DNA of 64,000 bases from Ferdinandcohnia sp036965045 (GCF_036965045.1 NZ_JBALOV010000011.1:13587-77586), one strand, 5' to 3'. Shown: positions 41,639 through 51,446, counted from the first letter of the stretch. Made by a program: numbers and translations. Notes: generated by a model not told the origin, from the letters alone.

Positions 41639-43573
41639 ATGAGTGCAATAGCTGGTATTTATCATTTAAATAAAGAACCTGTTAATCCAGATTATTATGG
41701 AAAGTTGATGGATTCACTATTGAAGTTCCCAGCTAATGATACTCAGGTCTGGATGAAACAAGAGGTGTTTATCGGGTGCCATGCCCAGTGGATTACCCCT
41801 GAATCGATAAATGAGCAATTACCATATTATGATTATGAGAGTCAATTGGTAATTACTTCAGATGCAATTATTGATAATAGGGAAGAGCTCTTTGAAAAGT
41901 TACAAATAGACATACATAGAAGAAATGAAATACCTGATAGTTTACTAATTTTAAAAGCATATCAAAAATGGGGAGAAGAGTGCCCAAAACATTTAATAGG
42001 TGATTTTGCCTTTATGATTTGGGATGAGATGCAACAAAAGCTTTTTGGAGCAAGAGACTTTTCTGGAGGAAGAACCCTTTATTATTATAAGAGTCTTTCT
42101 CAATTTGCCTTTTGTACTTTAATTAAACCACTACTCAACTTGCCTTATGTTAGTAAGGAATTAAATCAAGAATGGATAGCTGAGTATTTAGTGATTGCTG
42201 GAATGGTAGATGTTGCAGATACATCAATTACCCCTTATAAGGATATTAATCAGGTACCCCCAGCGCATAGTATTTCAGTTGTAAATGGGAAAGTATCATT
42301 AAAACAATACTGTTACCTAACAATTGAAAAAGTTATTAGATATAAATCAGACGATGATTATATAGATGCATTTCAGGAAATCTTTCAACAGGCTGTTTCT
42401 TCTAGAATTAGAACACATAAAAAAGTAGGATCACAGTTAAGTGGAGGATTAGATTCCGGATCTATTGTCAGTTTTGCTGCAAGACAGCTTAAAAAACAGA
42501 ATAAACAGTTGCATACCTTTAGCTATATACCACCTAATGATTTTAAAGATTTTACAGGAAGTCATGTAATCGCAAATGAGAAGCCTTATATTAAATCGAC
42601 CGTAGATTTTGTTGGAAATATCAAAGATTATTATTTTGATTTCAAAGATAAAAATTCTTATTCAGAAATAGACAATATAATGAACATTATGGAAACGCCC
42701 TATAAATTCTATGTAAATTCTTTCTGGTTGAAAGGAATGTTTGAAGAGGCAAACAAGATGGACATTGGAATTTTACTTAACGGTGGGCGAGGGAATCTCT
42801 CAATCTCATGGGGAAATGCATTTTCATATTACTCAAAGCTTTTAAAACAATTAAGATGGTCTCGTCTATTATCGGAAATTAAATCATATAGCACGAATGT
42901 AGGAGCTGGTAGAAAACGAATCCTATCATCTGTCTTTCGGCACGCCTTTCCTATTTTACAGGAGAATTATGAGGATTATACAGAAATACCTCTGATTAAT
43001 CCGGATTTTGCTAAGCATACAAACATTTATAATAAATTGCGATTATACGGTTTTGATGAGACAGGAAGATCTGAATTAAAGGATCCTACTTTACTTCGAA
43101 AACAACATTTTGAACAACTTTTTGCCTGGAATGCAAGTAATTCATTAGCAACAAAACTATCTCTGAGTTATTCACTCTGGAAGCGTGACCCTTCTAATGA
43201 TCTAAGGGTGATCAAGTTTTGTATGTCACTCCCAGAAGAGCAGTATGTTCAAAATGGATTAAACCGTGCTCTTATCAGAAGAGCAACAAAAGACTTCTTA
43301 CCAGACAACGTAAGATTAAATATGAAGGTAAGGGGAGTTCAAGGTGCAGACTGGGTGCATCGAATCATCCCAAGTTGGAAGGAATTTAATGCTGAAGTAG
43401 AGACTATGTGTCTAGACAAAGGGTTTATGGACATTGTCAACGAACAGATGCTGCAGGAAGCGAGATTAAATTTAACGGAAGGTGTTAAACCAGAGCACGC
43501 CTATTCTAAACACTTAAAGACATTAATGGATTGCCTTATTGTTTACAGATTTATGAAAATTGAAGGGAGGTGA
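41639..43573 (+). CDS. Lasso peptide cyclase (C protein, asparagine synthetase-like)
   Basis: 644-residue ATP-dependent macrolactam synthetase. It resembles asparagine synthetase B: an N-terminal glutaminase-like domain starting MSAIAGIYHLN without the Cys nucleophile at residue 2, and a synthetase domain with the PP-loop SQLSGGLDSGS at about residue 264. It activates a Glu/Asp side chain of the precursor to close the ring. GGAGG precedes the ATG at 41639. The precursor gene follows 4 bases after its stop, so lasso assignment is preferred over true asparagine synthesis. First gene of the operon. Confidence 0.9.
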   Translation: MSAIAGIYHLNKEPVNPDYYGKLMDSLLKFPANDTQVWMKQEVFIGCHAQWITPESINEQLPYYDYESQLVITSDAIIDNREELFEKLQIDIHRRNEIPDSLLILKAYQKWGEECPKHLIGDFAFMIWDEMQQKLFGARDFSGGRTLYYYKSLSQFAFCTLIKPLLNLPYVSKELNQEWIAEYLVIAGMVDVADTSITPYKDINQVPPAHSISVVNGKVSLKQYCYLTIEKVIRYKSDDDYIDAFQEIFQQAVSSRIRTHKKVGSQLSGGLDSGSIVSFAARQLKKQNKQLHTFSYIPPNDFKDFTGSHVIANEKPYIKSTVDFVGNIKDYYFDFKDKNSYSEIDNIMNIMETPYKFYVNSFWLKGMFEEANKMDIGILLNGGRGNLSISWGNAFSYYSKLLKQLRWSRLLSEIKSYSTNVGAGRKRILSSVFRHAFPILQENYEDYTEIPLINPDFAKHTNIYNKLRLYGFDETGRSELKDPTLLRKQHFEQLFAWNASNSLATKLSLSYSLWKRDPSNDLRVIKFCMSLPEEQYVQNGLNRALIRRATKDFLPDNVRLNMKVRGVQGADWVHRIIPSWKEFNAEVETMCLDKGFMDIVNEQMLQEARLNLTEGVKPEHAYSKHLKTLMDCLIVYRFMKIEGR

Positions 43574-43577
43574 TAGA

Positions 43578-43736
43578 ATGACAAGAAAAGTATGGGCAAA
43601 ACCTGAGTTAGAAATTCTAAACATAAATATGACAGAAGCAACTACTTACGATCAACCAGAACATGATGAAGCATTTGACGGAGATAATACTCGAAGAAAG
43701 CCAGACGGTACATTGGTACCCCATCATGAAAGCTAG
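43578..43736 (+). CDS. Lasso peptide precursor, paeninodin-like
   Basis: 52-residue precursor, too short for routine gene calling. The leader MTRKVWAKPELEILNINMTE has the W-x-K-P-x-L-E-x-L pattern bound by B1 proteins and a Thr at the penultimate position (M-T-E). The predicted core begins A-T-T-Y-D-Q-P-E, giving an 8-residue ring from Ala1 to Glu8, with a long 24-residue tail ending H-H-E-S. The C-terminal Ser is the residue phosphorylated in paeninodin-type peptides, matching the kinase gene downstream. GGAGGTGA precedes the ATG. The tail is long for the family, so further trimming is possible. Confidence 0.85.
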   Translation: MTRKVWAKPELEILNINMTEATTYDQPEHDEAFDGDNTRRKPDGTLVPHHES

Positions 43737-43823
43737 AATCATTGTTTAGAAAAATAGTTATGAGCTCTTATACACCTGTGTAAGGGCTTCTAACTTATTA
43801 AAAAGTATCTGGAGTGAGACAAA

Positions 43824-44780
43824 TTGCAGAAAACGACAGAGTTAAAGGTATACGAAGCATTCGGCTTTACCATTAAGAGTGAAATTTCTTTACCAGAACT
43901 TATACAGAATATAATACTTCATGATGTTGATATTCATATTAAGTTAAATAAAAATCGAATGAATCAATTTAATGGTAAACCCTTTGAATTTGTGGTGACT
44001 GACCAAACAGTAACTTTCATGGTTCCCGAAATTGCAATATTTCAAGTTAAAGATGGTAAAGAAATAATGGTTTCCCCTTTTGAAGGTGCCAATGAGGATA
44101 TTATTAGATTGTATACATTAGGCTCTTGCTTCGGTGCTTTGCTGCTTCAGAGAGGTATTTATCCTTTACATGGTAGTGCTATTGCTATAGATGGAAAAGC
44201 TTATGCCATTGTAGGGGAATCAGGAGCAGGTAAATCTACACTTGCTTCAGCTTTTATGGAAAGGGGATATCAACTATTAAGTGATGATGTTATAGCGGTC
44301 AAGTTTTCTAAAGAAAATCATCCTACAGTAATCCCATCTTATCCACAACAAAAGCTTTGGCAGCAAAGCCTCGATGCTTTGGGTATTAGTAATAAAGATC
44401 TTCGACCGATTTATGGGAGAGAGAATAAATTTTGTAAGCCAGTAATGGGGAATTATCATTCATCCCCACTTATATTAGGAGGAATTTTTGAACTAGCTAA
44501 AACAGTTGATGATTCAATTTACTTTCGCTCTATTCGTGGTCTAGAGCAACTTCAGAAACTCTTTGCTCACACATACCGACAGTTTCTGATTCCTAAAATG
44601 GAATTGACTAAATGGCATTTTAATCAATCGACCATGCTTGCTGAGCATTTGCCTTTTTATCAGATAAAAAGGCCAGAAAAAGGATTCTCTGCTTTCCAAA
44701 TCGTAGAGCTAATATTAACAACTATAAATGGTTTCGGAGATAATGTAAGTAAGCAAAATGAATTATTAGTTAATGGGTGA
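43824..44780 (+). CDS. HPr-kinase-like lasso peptide kinase (K)
   Basis: 318-residue protein with an HPr kinase/phosphorylase-like P-loop domain: LHGSAIAIDGKAYAIVGESG with Walker A GESGAGKST at about 131-139, then QLLSDDVIAV. In paeninodin-type clusters such proteins phosphorylate the C-terminal Ser of the precursor, and the precursor here ends in Ser. A TTG start after GGAGTGAG is the best choice. Its stop overlaps a GTG just upstream of B2. A related protein is encoded at 51696 on the other strand. Confidence 0.85.
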   Translation: MQKTTELKVYEAFGFTIKSEISLPELIQNIILHDVDIHIKLNKNRMNQFNGKPFEFVVTDQTVTFMVPEIAIFQVKDGKEIMVSPFEGANEDIIRLYTLGSCFGALLLQRGIYPLHGSAIAIDGKAYAIVGESGAGKSTLASAFMERGYQLLSDDVIAVKFSKENHPTVIPSYPQQKLWQQSLDALGISNKDLRPIYGRENKFCKPVMGNYHSSPLILGGIFELAKTVDDSIYFRSIRGLEQLQKLFAHTYRQFLIPKMELTKWHFNQSTMLAEHLPFYQIKRPEKGFSAFQIVELILTTINGFGDNVSKQNELLVNG

Positions 44781-44785
44781 ATTTA

Positions 44786-45250
44786 ATGATAAAAAAACTT
44801 AAGGTTCTTCTAGGTTTAGATATAAAAACCATTGGTTTATTCATAGAAGCTTTCATTTACCTAGGTTGGGCTCGTTTTCAAGTGCTGTTTTGTCCATTTT
44901 CAAAACTGGCTCCTTCTCTAGGCGTATATATGAAGGAATCTGAAGAAGAAATTACTGAAGGTCATTGCAAGGATCTAAAATCTATTCGACATTCTATTCA
45001 AATTATCAGCAAGTATACATTATGGGAAAGTAAATGTTTAGTAAGGGCTATTGCCGCACTTAAGATGTTAGAAAGACGTAACATTGATAGCACCCTATAC
45101 TTAGGGACAGGTAAAGATGAGAATGGTAAGATGATCGCCCATGCTTGGTTAAGAAGTGGTTCAATGTATGTGACTGGTTATGAGGAAATGCATAGATTTA
45201 CTGTAACAGGTAAATTTGCAAAAATAACAAAACTTGTGGGTGGAAAATAA
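44786..45250 (+). CDS. Lasso leader peptidase (B2, transglutaminase-like)
   Basis: 154-residue B2 protease. The catalytic Cys84 lies in W-E-S-K-C-L-V-R-A and His119 in K-M-I-A-H-A-W-L, the expected order for the transglutaminase-like fold. It removes the leader with the help of B1, which carries the leader to it. B1 is not encoded in this operon; the nearest matching gene is at 53070. A damaged paralogue lies at 53369. GGGTGA precedes the ATG at 44786. Confidence 0.9.
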   Translation: MIKKLKVLLGLDIKTIGLFIEAFIYLGWARFQVLFCPFSKLAPSLGVYMKESEEEITEGHCKDLKSIRHSIQIISKYTLWESKCLVRAIAALKMLERRNIDSTLYLGTGKDENGKMIAHAWLRSGSMYVTGYEEMHRFTVTGKFAKITKLVGGK

Positions 45251-45251
45251 G

Positions 45252-47063
45252 ATGAAACTATCACCTTTATTCTATTTTTTAAAAAGACTTCATAGTTATT
45301 CTGGAAAAATTCTATATATTAACCTATTTGGAAGCATGGTAATGGGGCTTTTAGATAGCATTGGTATCTTACTACTCATACCATTATTAAGTGTAATTGG
45401 GATTGTTGAAATAAGTATCAATGATATACCAGGTATACAAATGTTTAGTTTTTTACAAGGTATCCCAAAAGAGCACGCCTTACTTTTGATTCTATTTGTG
45501 TATGTAACATTGGTAAGTAGTCAGAGCTTACTTACAAGAAATATAGGTCTAAGAGAAATTAGAATTTTTACTGGTTTTATTAATCATATACGACTAGACC
45601 TTTATTGCTCTTTGTTAAAAGCGGATTGGGAATTTTTTTTAAAAAGAAGAAAGTCCGATCTAGTCAATTCACTTACCTCTGAACTTGGTAGAGTAACGAA
45701 TAGTACCTTCTTATTACTTCAATTTTTGGCTTCACTAGTATTTACAGCCATTCAAATTGTAATTGCCATGTTCATATCTGTTAAGATGACACTATTTGTA
45801 ATATGTTGTGGGGTTTTTATCACCCTCATATCTAAAAGGTTTCTTAGAAGGTCCAGGGAATTGGGAAAGGTAATGAACGAATTATCTCAAAGCTATCTAG
45901 CAGGAATTTCAGATCATTTCAATGGTGTTAAAGATATTAAGAGTAATTTATTGGAAGCTTCACAATATAGATGGATGTCCACTTGGTCAGATCAGGTTGC
46001 AAACGAAAGATATGAAAGTGCAAAAGTCCGTAGTAATTCACAACTGATTTATAAACTATTTTCCACCCTAATGATTGCTTTCTTTATTTTTATCTCATTT
46101 AAGCTTTTTCAGAGTGGTGGGGCGTCAATGCTGTTAATTATCATGTTATTCTCCCGTTTGTGGCCCCGATTTAAAGGTATACAGTCAAATTTAGAAAACA
46201 TCGCATCTGCAATGCCGGCTGTAGAGAAAATCATGGAACTGCAAGAATCCAGTCAGAAATCTAAGGATTTAGGTGGTCTGATAAATGTAAATGAGAAAAG
46301 AATTAATAGAATCGATTTTAAAGAATCATTAGAATGTTTAAATGTAAGTTTTCGGTATTCTCAAGACTCAACTAAGTTTACCCTCGAGGATATTAAATTA
46401 AAAATTAAAGTAAACCACATGACCGCTATTGTTGGTAAATCCGGTGCAGGAAAAAGTACTTTAATAGATTTAATTATGGGTCTTCTAAAACCCGAATCAG
46501 GAACAATATTAATTGATAATAAAGAACTCTCAGATAGTGAACTATTGTCCCTAAGAAACTCAATCAGTTACGTACCACAAGATCCATTTCTTTTCCATGG
46601 AACCATACGGGATAATTTATTGATGATTAAATCAGATGCTAGCGAAGAAGAATTATGGGAAGCATTGGAATTCTCTTCAGCTGCTGAATTTGTGAACAAC
46701 TTACCAAATGGCCTCGATACAGTCATTGGAGATCGCGGTATAAAGCTATCTGGTGGAGAGAGGCAAAGACTTGTTTTAGCTAGAGCAATCTTAAAAAAAC
46801 CTTCTATATTAATACTAGATGAAGCAACTAGTGCCTTAGATTCTGTAAATGAGATGAAAATCCAGCATGCGATTGAACAGTTAAAAGGAAGTATGACTGT
46901 CGTTGTTATTGCACATAGATTATCGACAATCAGAAATGCAGACCAAGTAATTGTAATAGAAGAGGGCAGAATCGTTCAATCGGGGGAATATGAAGAACTT
47001 TCTAATGATAAAAAGGGATTATTCAGTAAGTTACTAGGAAATCAACTTAAGGTTGCAAACTAA
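45252..47063 (+). CDS. ABC exporter of the lasso peptide (D)
   Basis: 603-residue half-transporter with about six membrane helices (25-310) and an ATPase domain (about 370-600): Walker A VGKSGAGKSTLIDL, Q-loop YVPQDPFLFHGT, signature LSGGERQR and Walker B ILILDEATSALD. No N-terminal peptidase domain, consistent with leader removal by B2. It exports the mature lasso peptide and gives self-immunity in known systems. GGTGGA precedes the ATG. Confidence 0.88.
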   Translation: MKLSPLFYFLKRLHSYSGKILYINLFGSMVMGLLDSIGILLLIPLLSVIGIVEISINDIPGIQMFSFLQGIPKEHALLLILFVYVTLVSSQSLLTRNIGLREIRIFTGFINHIRLDLYCSLLKADWEFFLKRRKSDLVNSLTSELGRVTNSTFLLLQFLASLVFTAIQIVIAMFISVKMTLFVICCGVFITLISKRFLRRSRELGKVMNELSQSYLAGISDHFNGVKDIKSNLLEASQYRWMSTWSDQVANERYESAKVRSNSQLIYKLFSTLMIAFFIFISFKLFQSGGASMLLIIMLFSRLWPRFKGIQSNLENIASAMPAVEKIMELQESSQKSKDLGGLINVNEKRINRIDFKESLECLNVSFRYSQDSTKFTLEDIKLKIKVNHMTAIVGKSGAGKSTLIDLIMGLLKPESGTILIDNKELSDSELLSLRNSISYVPQDPFLFHGTIRDNLLMIKSDASEEELWEALEFSSAAEFVNNLPNGLDTVIGDRGIKLSGGERQRLVLARAILKKPSILILDEATSALDSVNEMKIQHAIEQLKGSMTVVVIAHRLSTIRNADQVIVIEEGRIVQSGEYEELSNDKKGLFSKLLGNQLKVAN

Positions 47064-47066
47064 TGA

Positions 47067-47909
47067 ATGACCAAACATTCGTTAGTTTGTAGAAAGGGGG
47101 GACGGGATATTAATCCTAAAATTGATATGAATATTATTGGAATTGCAATGCAAAAGGTTAAAAGATACAAGTCTTCAGGAAATTCAGTTATAAGACTTTT
47201 CACTTTTAAATTGTTATTTGTTTGGAAAATGCTTAAAAATACGAGACGTTTTTTCACTGATACGGAATTTCGTTCTATCCTTCTTTTGCAGATTTTTAGC
47301 TCTAAAAGTGTTCATCAAACAACACCCCTTACATACATGGATCGATATCCAAAGATTTTCTCTGCTTGCCGAGATTATTTTGGAAATAAACAAGATTTAA
47401 AGATTCTCTCTTTTGGGTGCTCAACAGGTGAAGAAGTGTTAACTCTTCGACGATATTTCCCTAATGCTCAAATTGTAGGAGCAGATATAAATAAACATAG
47501 TCTTGATATATGTAGAATGTTACCTATGGATGATAAGATTACCTTTGTTCATTCTTATTTTAGTGAAATTAAAAAGCACGGAGACTTTGATGCAATTTTC
47601 TGTATGGCCGTTCTGCAGAGAAAGCCTCATTACATTGCATCACAAGGCATTACTTCCCTAAAAAACATTTATCCTTTTGAAAAGTTTGAAAAGCAGATAA
47701 GAGAACTAGATGAGCTAGTAAAAGAGCAAGGGCTACTAGTAGTACATTACACTCAATATTCACTTTTCGATACATCAGTTGCATCCAAATATGAGGCTTT
47801 GGGACATTATTGCCAGGATGATTATCATTCACCAGTGTTTGACAGAGATAGTAATTTAGCAAAAAATCGATCGCCTCAAAACTCTATTTATATTAAATCA
47901 CAGAAATAA
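47067..47909 (+). CDS. SAM-dependent methyltransferase of the lasso operon
   Basis: Up to 280 residues. Motif I is KILSFGCSTGEEVLTLRRYF, followed by acidic V-G-A-D-I-N-K and DAIFCMAVLQRKPHY, a class I methyltransferase of the CheR-like type. The start is unsure: the ATG at 47067 lacks a well-spaced ribosome site, while AAAGGGGGG lies inside the frame, before an ATT (47109) and an ATG (47127). Last gene of the operon. It may methylate the lasso peptide, for example its C-terminus, or a signalling target; the substrate is unknown. Confidence 0.75.
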   Translation: MTKHSLVCRKGGRDINPKIDMNIIGIAMQKVKRYKSSGNSVIRLFTFKLLFVWKMLKNTRRFFTDTEFRSILLLQIFSSKSVHQTTPLTYMDRYPKIFSACRDYFGNKQDLKILSFGCSTGEEVLTLRRYFPNAQIVGADINKHSLDICRMLPMDDKITFVHSYFSEIKKHGDFDAIFCMAVLQRKPHYIASQGITSLKNIYPFEKFEKQIRELDELVKEQGLLVVHYTQYSLFDTSVASKYEALGHYCQDDYHSPVFDRDSNLAKNRSPQNSIYIKSQK

Positions 47910-47939
47910 AGTTTATTCACATTTGATATTCTAATGGTG

Positions 47940-47997
47940 ACACCCACTTATAATCAAAGTAGATGATTTACCTAGATTGTAGTGGGTGTTTATTTTT
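47940..47997 (+). terminator. Terminator ending the lasso operon
   Basis: Perfect stem ACACCCACT / AGTGGGTGT with a long, partly paired loop, then TTATTTTTG. It lies between convergent operons. Confidence 0.8.
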
Positions 47998-48018
47998 GTG
48001 TTTTTTAAATTCCCATTA

Positions 48019-49131
48019 TTAACTATTGTGAGTAATTATTGTTTTATAAAAATTACTGACTCTCTTTTTTATCAATTTTATATATAGGGATTGGTAACTT
48101 CTGTTCGAATCATTTGCCTTCAGTTCGGTTTCTACTAAATATTTAGATGGGAAAATCCAAGCAAAGATTTCAGCAATACTATGAGTAAATTGATCAAAAC
48201 TAAAAATTTGATAATCGAAGAAATCTAAATATTTTCGAATGGATTTTTCTTCTGGTTGTAATAAATTTTCGTAACTCCAGGTTAATATAGATTTTTTCTT
48301 AATAAGCATCTTTCTTTCGTCTAAAAATGAGAATTGATTATAAACGATAGATAATGTCCTAATTATCCTATTTAGCGTCTTATCTTTATTAGCTTCTTTA
48401 AATATCTTTTGGTATGAGATGTCTAAAACATTATTGTTAATAAGCTGTAAAATATCAAGAAAATATTTTAAAGAATTCATATTATGTCGCCAGCCGTGGA
48501 GGGTAATCATATAAAATGTGTGTTGGTCAGATAATTCTTTAATATAATTTGAATTTCTTAGTGGGTATGCATCCTTCCATAATTTTTCAGTGTTCAAGCT
48601 AGAAGTTTTAGGGTCTACAATATTCCAATGTATCTCGACCATCAATGGAATAGGTGAGTGTGGCAATTCTCGAAAAAAAGTTAAATTAAAACCAGACTGA
48701 ACAGCCTTAGGATCTGGAGTAAATCTAAGTTCTTTTATACATTCAATAGCCTTATCCAGCAGATTAGGTTTTACAAGTAAATCAATATCCGATGTTCCTC
48801 TAGCCCCAACATGCCCAAAATACTTCTCCGCAAACCATACCCCTTTCAAAGGAATTACTTCAATTCCAACTTTCTCAAACTCTCGTAAAATGAGTTCTGT
48901 CTGATTCTTAATAAACAGATTTTGATACAAAGCTTTAGTGTACTTTTGTTTTAGTCGTTCTTGAAAGAAGGGAGGAGTATGCTCCAATTGTTTGTTTTGC
49001 TTTAATAAATGATAGATCTGAGAGGAAATACCGAAAAATTCGATGTCTTCAATTGCTCCCCAATAGTACTTCTCATCAATTGGAAATGGAAATGTAGAAT
49101 CATATATAGCACGAATTAATTCAATGGCCAT
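48019..49131 (-). CDS. Nucleotidyltransferase-family protein of the minus-strand peptide operon
   Basis: 370-residue protein of the uncharacterised nucleotidyltransferase family (PF14907-like). The core motif is V-I-P-L-K-G-V-W-F-A-E-K-Y-F, then R-G-T-S-D-I-D-L-L-V with the two metal-binding Asp residues, and a later VEIHWNIVD acidic block. Such proteins are common in RiPP clusters with HPr-kinase-like enzymes and may transfer nucleotides or act on phosphorylated peptide. Last gene of the minus-strand operon. A paralogue is encoded at 53825. Confidence 0.82.
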   Translation of the reverse strand: MAIELIRAIYDSTFPFPIDEKYYWGAIEDIEFFGISSQIYHLLKQNKQLEHTPPFFQERLKQKYTKALYQNLFIKNQTELILREFEKVGIEVIPLKGVWFAEKYFGHVGARGTSDIDLLVKPNLLDKAIECIKELRFTPDPKAVQSGFNLTFFRELPHSPIPLMVEIHWNIVDPKTSSLNTEKLWKDAYPLRNSNYIKELSDQHTFYMITLHGWRHNMNSLKYFLDILQLINNNVLDISYQKIFKEANKDKTLNRIIRTLSIVYNQFSFLDERKMLIKKKSILTWSYENLLQPEEKSIRKYLDFFDYQIFSFDQFTHSIAEIFAWIFPSKYLVETELKANDSNRSYQSLYIKLIKKRVSNFYKTIITHNS

Positions 49132-49150
49132 TGTGAAAACTCCTCCCTTG

Positions 49151-50962
49151 TTAACTTGAAACTAATGACAACTCAGGCACTTTAGTTTCAAATTGTGATT
49201 TATATAGATTGTGATAAAGCCCCATTTCCTTTAATAATTGTTCGTGTTTTCCTATTTGAACAATTTTTCCTTCATTCATTACTACAATTAGGTCTGCATT
49301 TTGGATAGTGGATAAGCGATGGGCAATAACCAATGTCGTTCTATTTTTCATTAAGCGTTCCAGTGCACTTTTAACATAAAATTCAGTTTCACTGTCCAGA
49401 GCTGAAGTGGCTTCGTCTAGTAATAAAATTGGAGAATCCTTAAGAAGTGCTCTTGCTATTGCAACGCGTTGTTTTTGCCCACCCGATAACTTCACACCAC
49501 GCTCTCCAATTTTGGTGTCATAACCTTCAGGTAAAGTCATTACAAATTCATGGATATTTGCGTTTTGAGCTGCCTCAATCATTTCTGCTTCGGTCACATT
49601 AGGACGTGCAATAAGTAAATTTTCTTTTATTGTGCCATCGAAAAGGAAAGATTCTTGTGGTACTAGGGCTATTGAACTTCTTATTTCTGAAATTGATAGT
49701 TCATCAGCACACTTTCCGTCAATTATAATTTTACCTTCCTGGGGCTTATAAAATCGTAATAATAGATTAAATAATGTCGTTTTACCAGCACCACTGTGGC
49801 CAACTAACGCAATTACTTTTCCTGCTGGAATATCTAGATTAAAATCTTTAAAAACTTGTTTGCCTTCCTCGTAACCAAATGAAAGATCTTTAAACTTAAT
49901 TGAAGGACCAGTTTTATTTGGTATTTGATGCGTCGGCAAATTATGTGTTTCCGGCTCGTAATCTAGTACATTTGAAATTCGTTCAATCGCGGTTATCGAG
50001 TGTTGAAATCCCGCCCATAGACCTGCAATACCTGATAGGGGATAAATTAAATGTCCCATCAGTGTTAGAAAAATAAATAAAGAGCCAACTGTAATTTCTT
50101 GAATCGATACAAAATATGCCCCTAAACAAAGGCTTAATAAATAGGCAACCGAACTGATTGTCTGTGAGATAGAATAAAACCATCCCCGAAGTTTTGTGTT
50201 TTGCAATTCTAAGTTATAAAGATCGTTGTTTTGCTTCGCATATTTTCTATGAAATATCTTTTCTAAAGTAAACGACCGGATTACAGATAACCCTTGAAAA
50301 GATTCATTAAGTAAAGTGTTCATATCACTATACAATTTGTGTATTTTTCTGCTGTTTTTTCGAAGGATAAGTCCAAAAAATGCTCCTATAAATAATCCCA
50401 GAGGGGCAATTAAAACGATAAGCAAGGTTAATTGCCAACTTATCTGAATTAAATAGATGAATGCAGCAATAAATAATAAAGGAAGTCTTATGAATTCAAT
50501 GAGACTACTTCCAATTAAACCATCGATATTATGAACGTCATTTGTAAAATGGGATAGTAATTCCCCAGAGTGATGATTCGAGGTTTTACTAGTTGGAAGA
50601 AGCAAGACTTGTTTAAATAAGTCATTTTTTAGGTCTCTTTTTACCGGGCTTGTCGCAGACGTCTCAAAGTATGTTGAAAAAAATGTGGAAGAAATACTAA
50701 TTATAGTTAAGCCGATACCTAGAGGAACCAACCATTTTAATAGTTCAAAGTCACTGCGAACCGCTGCATCGGTAATATTCCCCATATACCAGGCAAATGC
50801 AACCGTCAAAAATATATCGATTAATAAAAAGAAAAGGAGACCTATATAAGCCTTCCTATGTTTGATGATATACGGTTTTAGTAGATAAGTAGCTCTTTTA
50901 ATATCTTTTATGTTTATTAGCTGTCTAAAAGATAATAAAAAGTTCTTCTGCTTTAACTTCAT
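49151..50962 (-). CDS. ABC exporter of the minus-strand peptide operon
   Basis: 603-residue half-transporter: membrane domain (about 35-320) and ATPase domain (about 355-585) with LVGHSGAGKTTLFNLLLRF, LVPQESFLFDGT, LSGGQKQR and ILLLDEATSALD. It has no peptidase domain. The ATG at 50962 is preferred since GGAG lies eight bases upstream; a GTG nine bases further upstream touches it. It probably exports the product of the 71-residue peptide gene. Not closely similar to the lasso exporter at 45252 beyond family motifs. Confidence 0.87.
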   Translation of the reverse strand: MKLKQKNFLLSFRQLINIKDIKRATYLLKPYIIKHRKAYIGLLFFLLIDIFLTVAFAWYMGNITDAAVRSDFELLKWLVPLGIGLTIISISSTFFSTYFETSATSPVKRDLKNDLFKQVLLLPTSKTSNHHSGELLSHFTNDVHNIDGLIGSSLIEFIRLPLLFIAAFIYLIQISWQLTLLIVLIAPLGLFIGAFFGLILRKNSRKIHKLYSDMNTLLNESFQGLSVIRSFTLEKIFHRKYAKQNNDLYNLELQNTKLRGWFYSISQTISSVAYLLSLCLGAYFVSIQEITVGSLFIFLTLMGHLIYPLSGIAGLWAGFQHSITAIERISNVLDYEPETHNLPTHQIPNKTGPSIKFKDLSFGYEEGKQVFKDFNLDIPAGKVIALVGHSGAGKTTLFNLLLRFYKPQEGKIIIDGKCADELSISEIRSSIALVPQESFLFDGTIKENLLIARPNVTEAEMIEAAQNANIHEFVMTLPEGYDTKIGERGVKLSGGQKQRVAIARALLKDSPILLLDEATSALDSETEFYVKSALERLMKNRTTLVIAHRLSTIQNADLIVVMNEGKIVQIGKHEQLLKEMGLYHNLYKSQFETKVPELSLVSS

Positions 50963-50978
50963 TGATAACACTCCACTT

Positions 50979-51446
50979 TTATATCCGAATATGTACTTTG
51001 TTTCCTTGCTTTCTAGAGAGATAAGCTTGTAGTAAATAAGATATACTTGGCAACATTATAATCATTTGTGTCCAAAAAATGTTTTTGAGATTGGTTATTT
51101 TTTTCGATTTATTTTTTCTGTTTATATTTGTTAGTTTTCCAAGAATCTGATTTGCTTTCACAGGATCATCATATGCAAGATTTGTATCACCTTTAAAGAT
51201 AAAATGCTGTTCATTATTCATAAAGGCACTTTTATAAAATCTGTGTGCAACAAGCTGCCCATTTGAAAGGAAAAATAACACAACATCGCCTTTTTTTAAT
51301 AGGGAAGGGTTACAAACAGAAAAACTGCAAATATCATCTTCCTTAATGAATGGATACATGCTCATCCCTTTGGAAGGGAGGTCAATTGTACCGTATTTCC
51401 TTATCAGATTTGAAAACAAAGCTATTTCGGAACTTTTAACCTGCAT
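50979..51446 (-). CDS. S26-type signal peptidase-like protein
   Basis: 155-residue peptidase of the S24/S26 clan. Ser29 in K-G-M-S-M-Y-P-F-I and His68 in L-V-A-H-R-F-Y form a Ser-His pair like that of SipW. A KGDTNLAYDD block follows, as in signal peptidases (G-D-N). A C-terminal hydrophobic segment (WTQMIIMLPSISYLLQAYLS) may anchor it in the membrane. No B2 protease is encoded in this operon, so this enzyme is the obvious candidate to cut the peptide precursor. Overlaps the PqqD gene by 11 bases. Confidence 0.82.
   Translation of the reverse strand: MQVKSSEIALFSNLIRKYGTIDLPSKGMSMYPFIKEDDICSFSVCNPSLLKKGDVVLFFLSNGQLVAHRFYKSAFMNNEQHFIFKGDTNLAYDDPVKANQILGKLTNINRKNKSKKITNLKNIFWTQMIIMLPSISYLLQAYLSRKQGNKVHIRI

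Noticed and set aside
41639..43573. Reading the asparagine-synthetase-like gene as true asparagine synthetase
   Set aside because: It lacks the N-terminal Cys needed for glutaminase activity and is followed by a lasso precursor, kinase and B2 gene.
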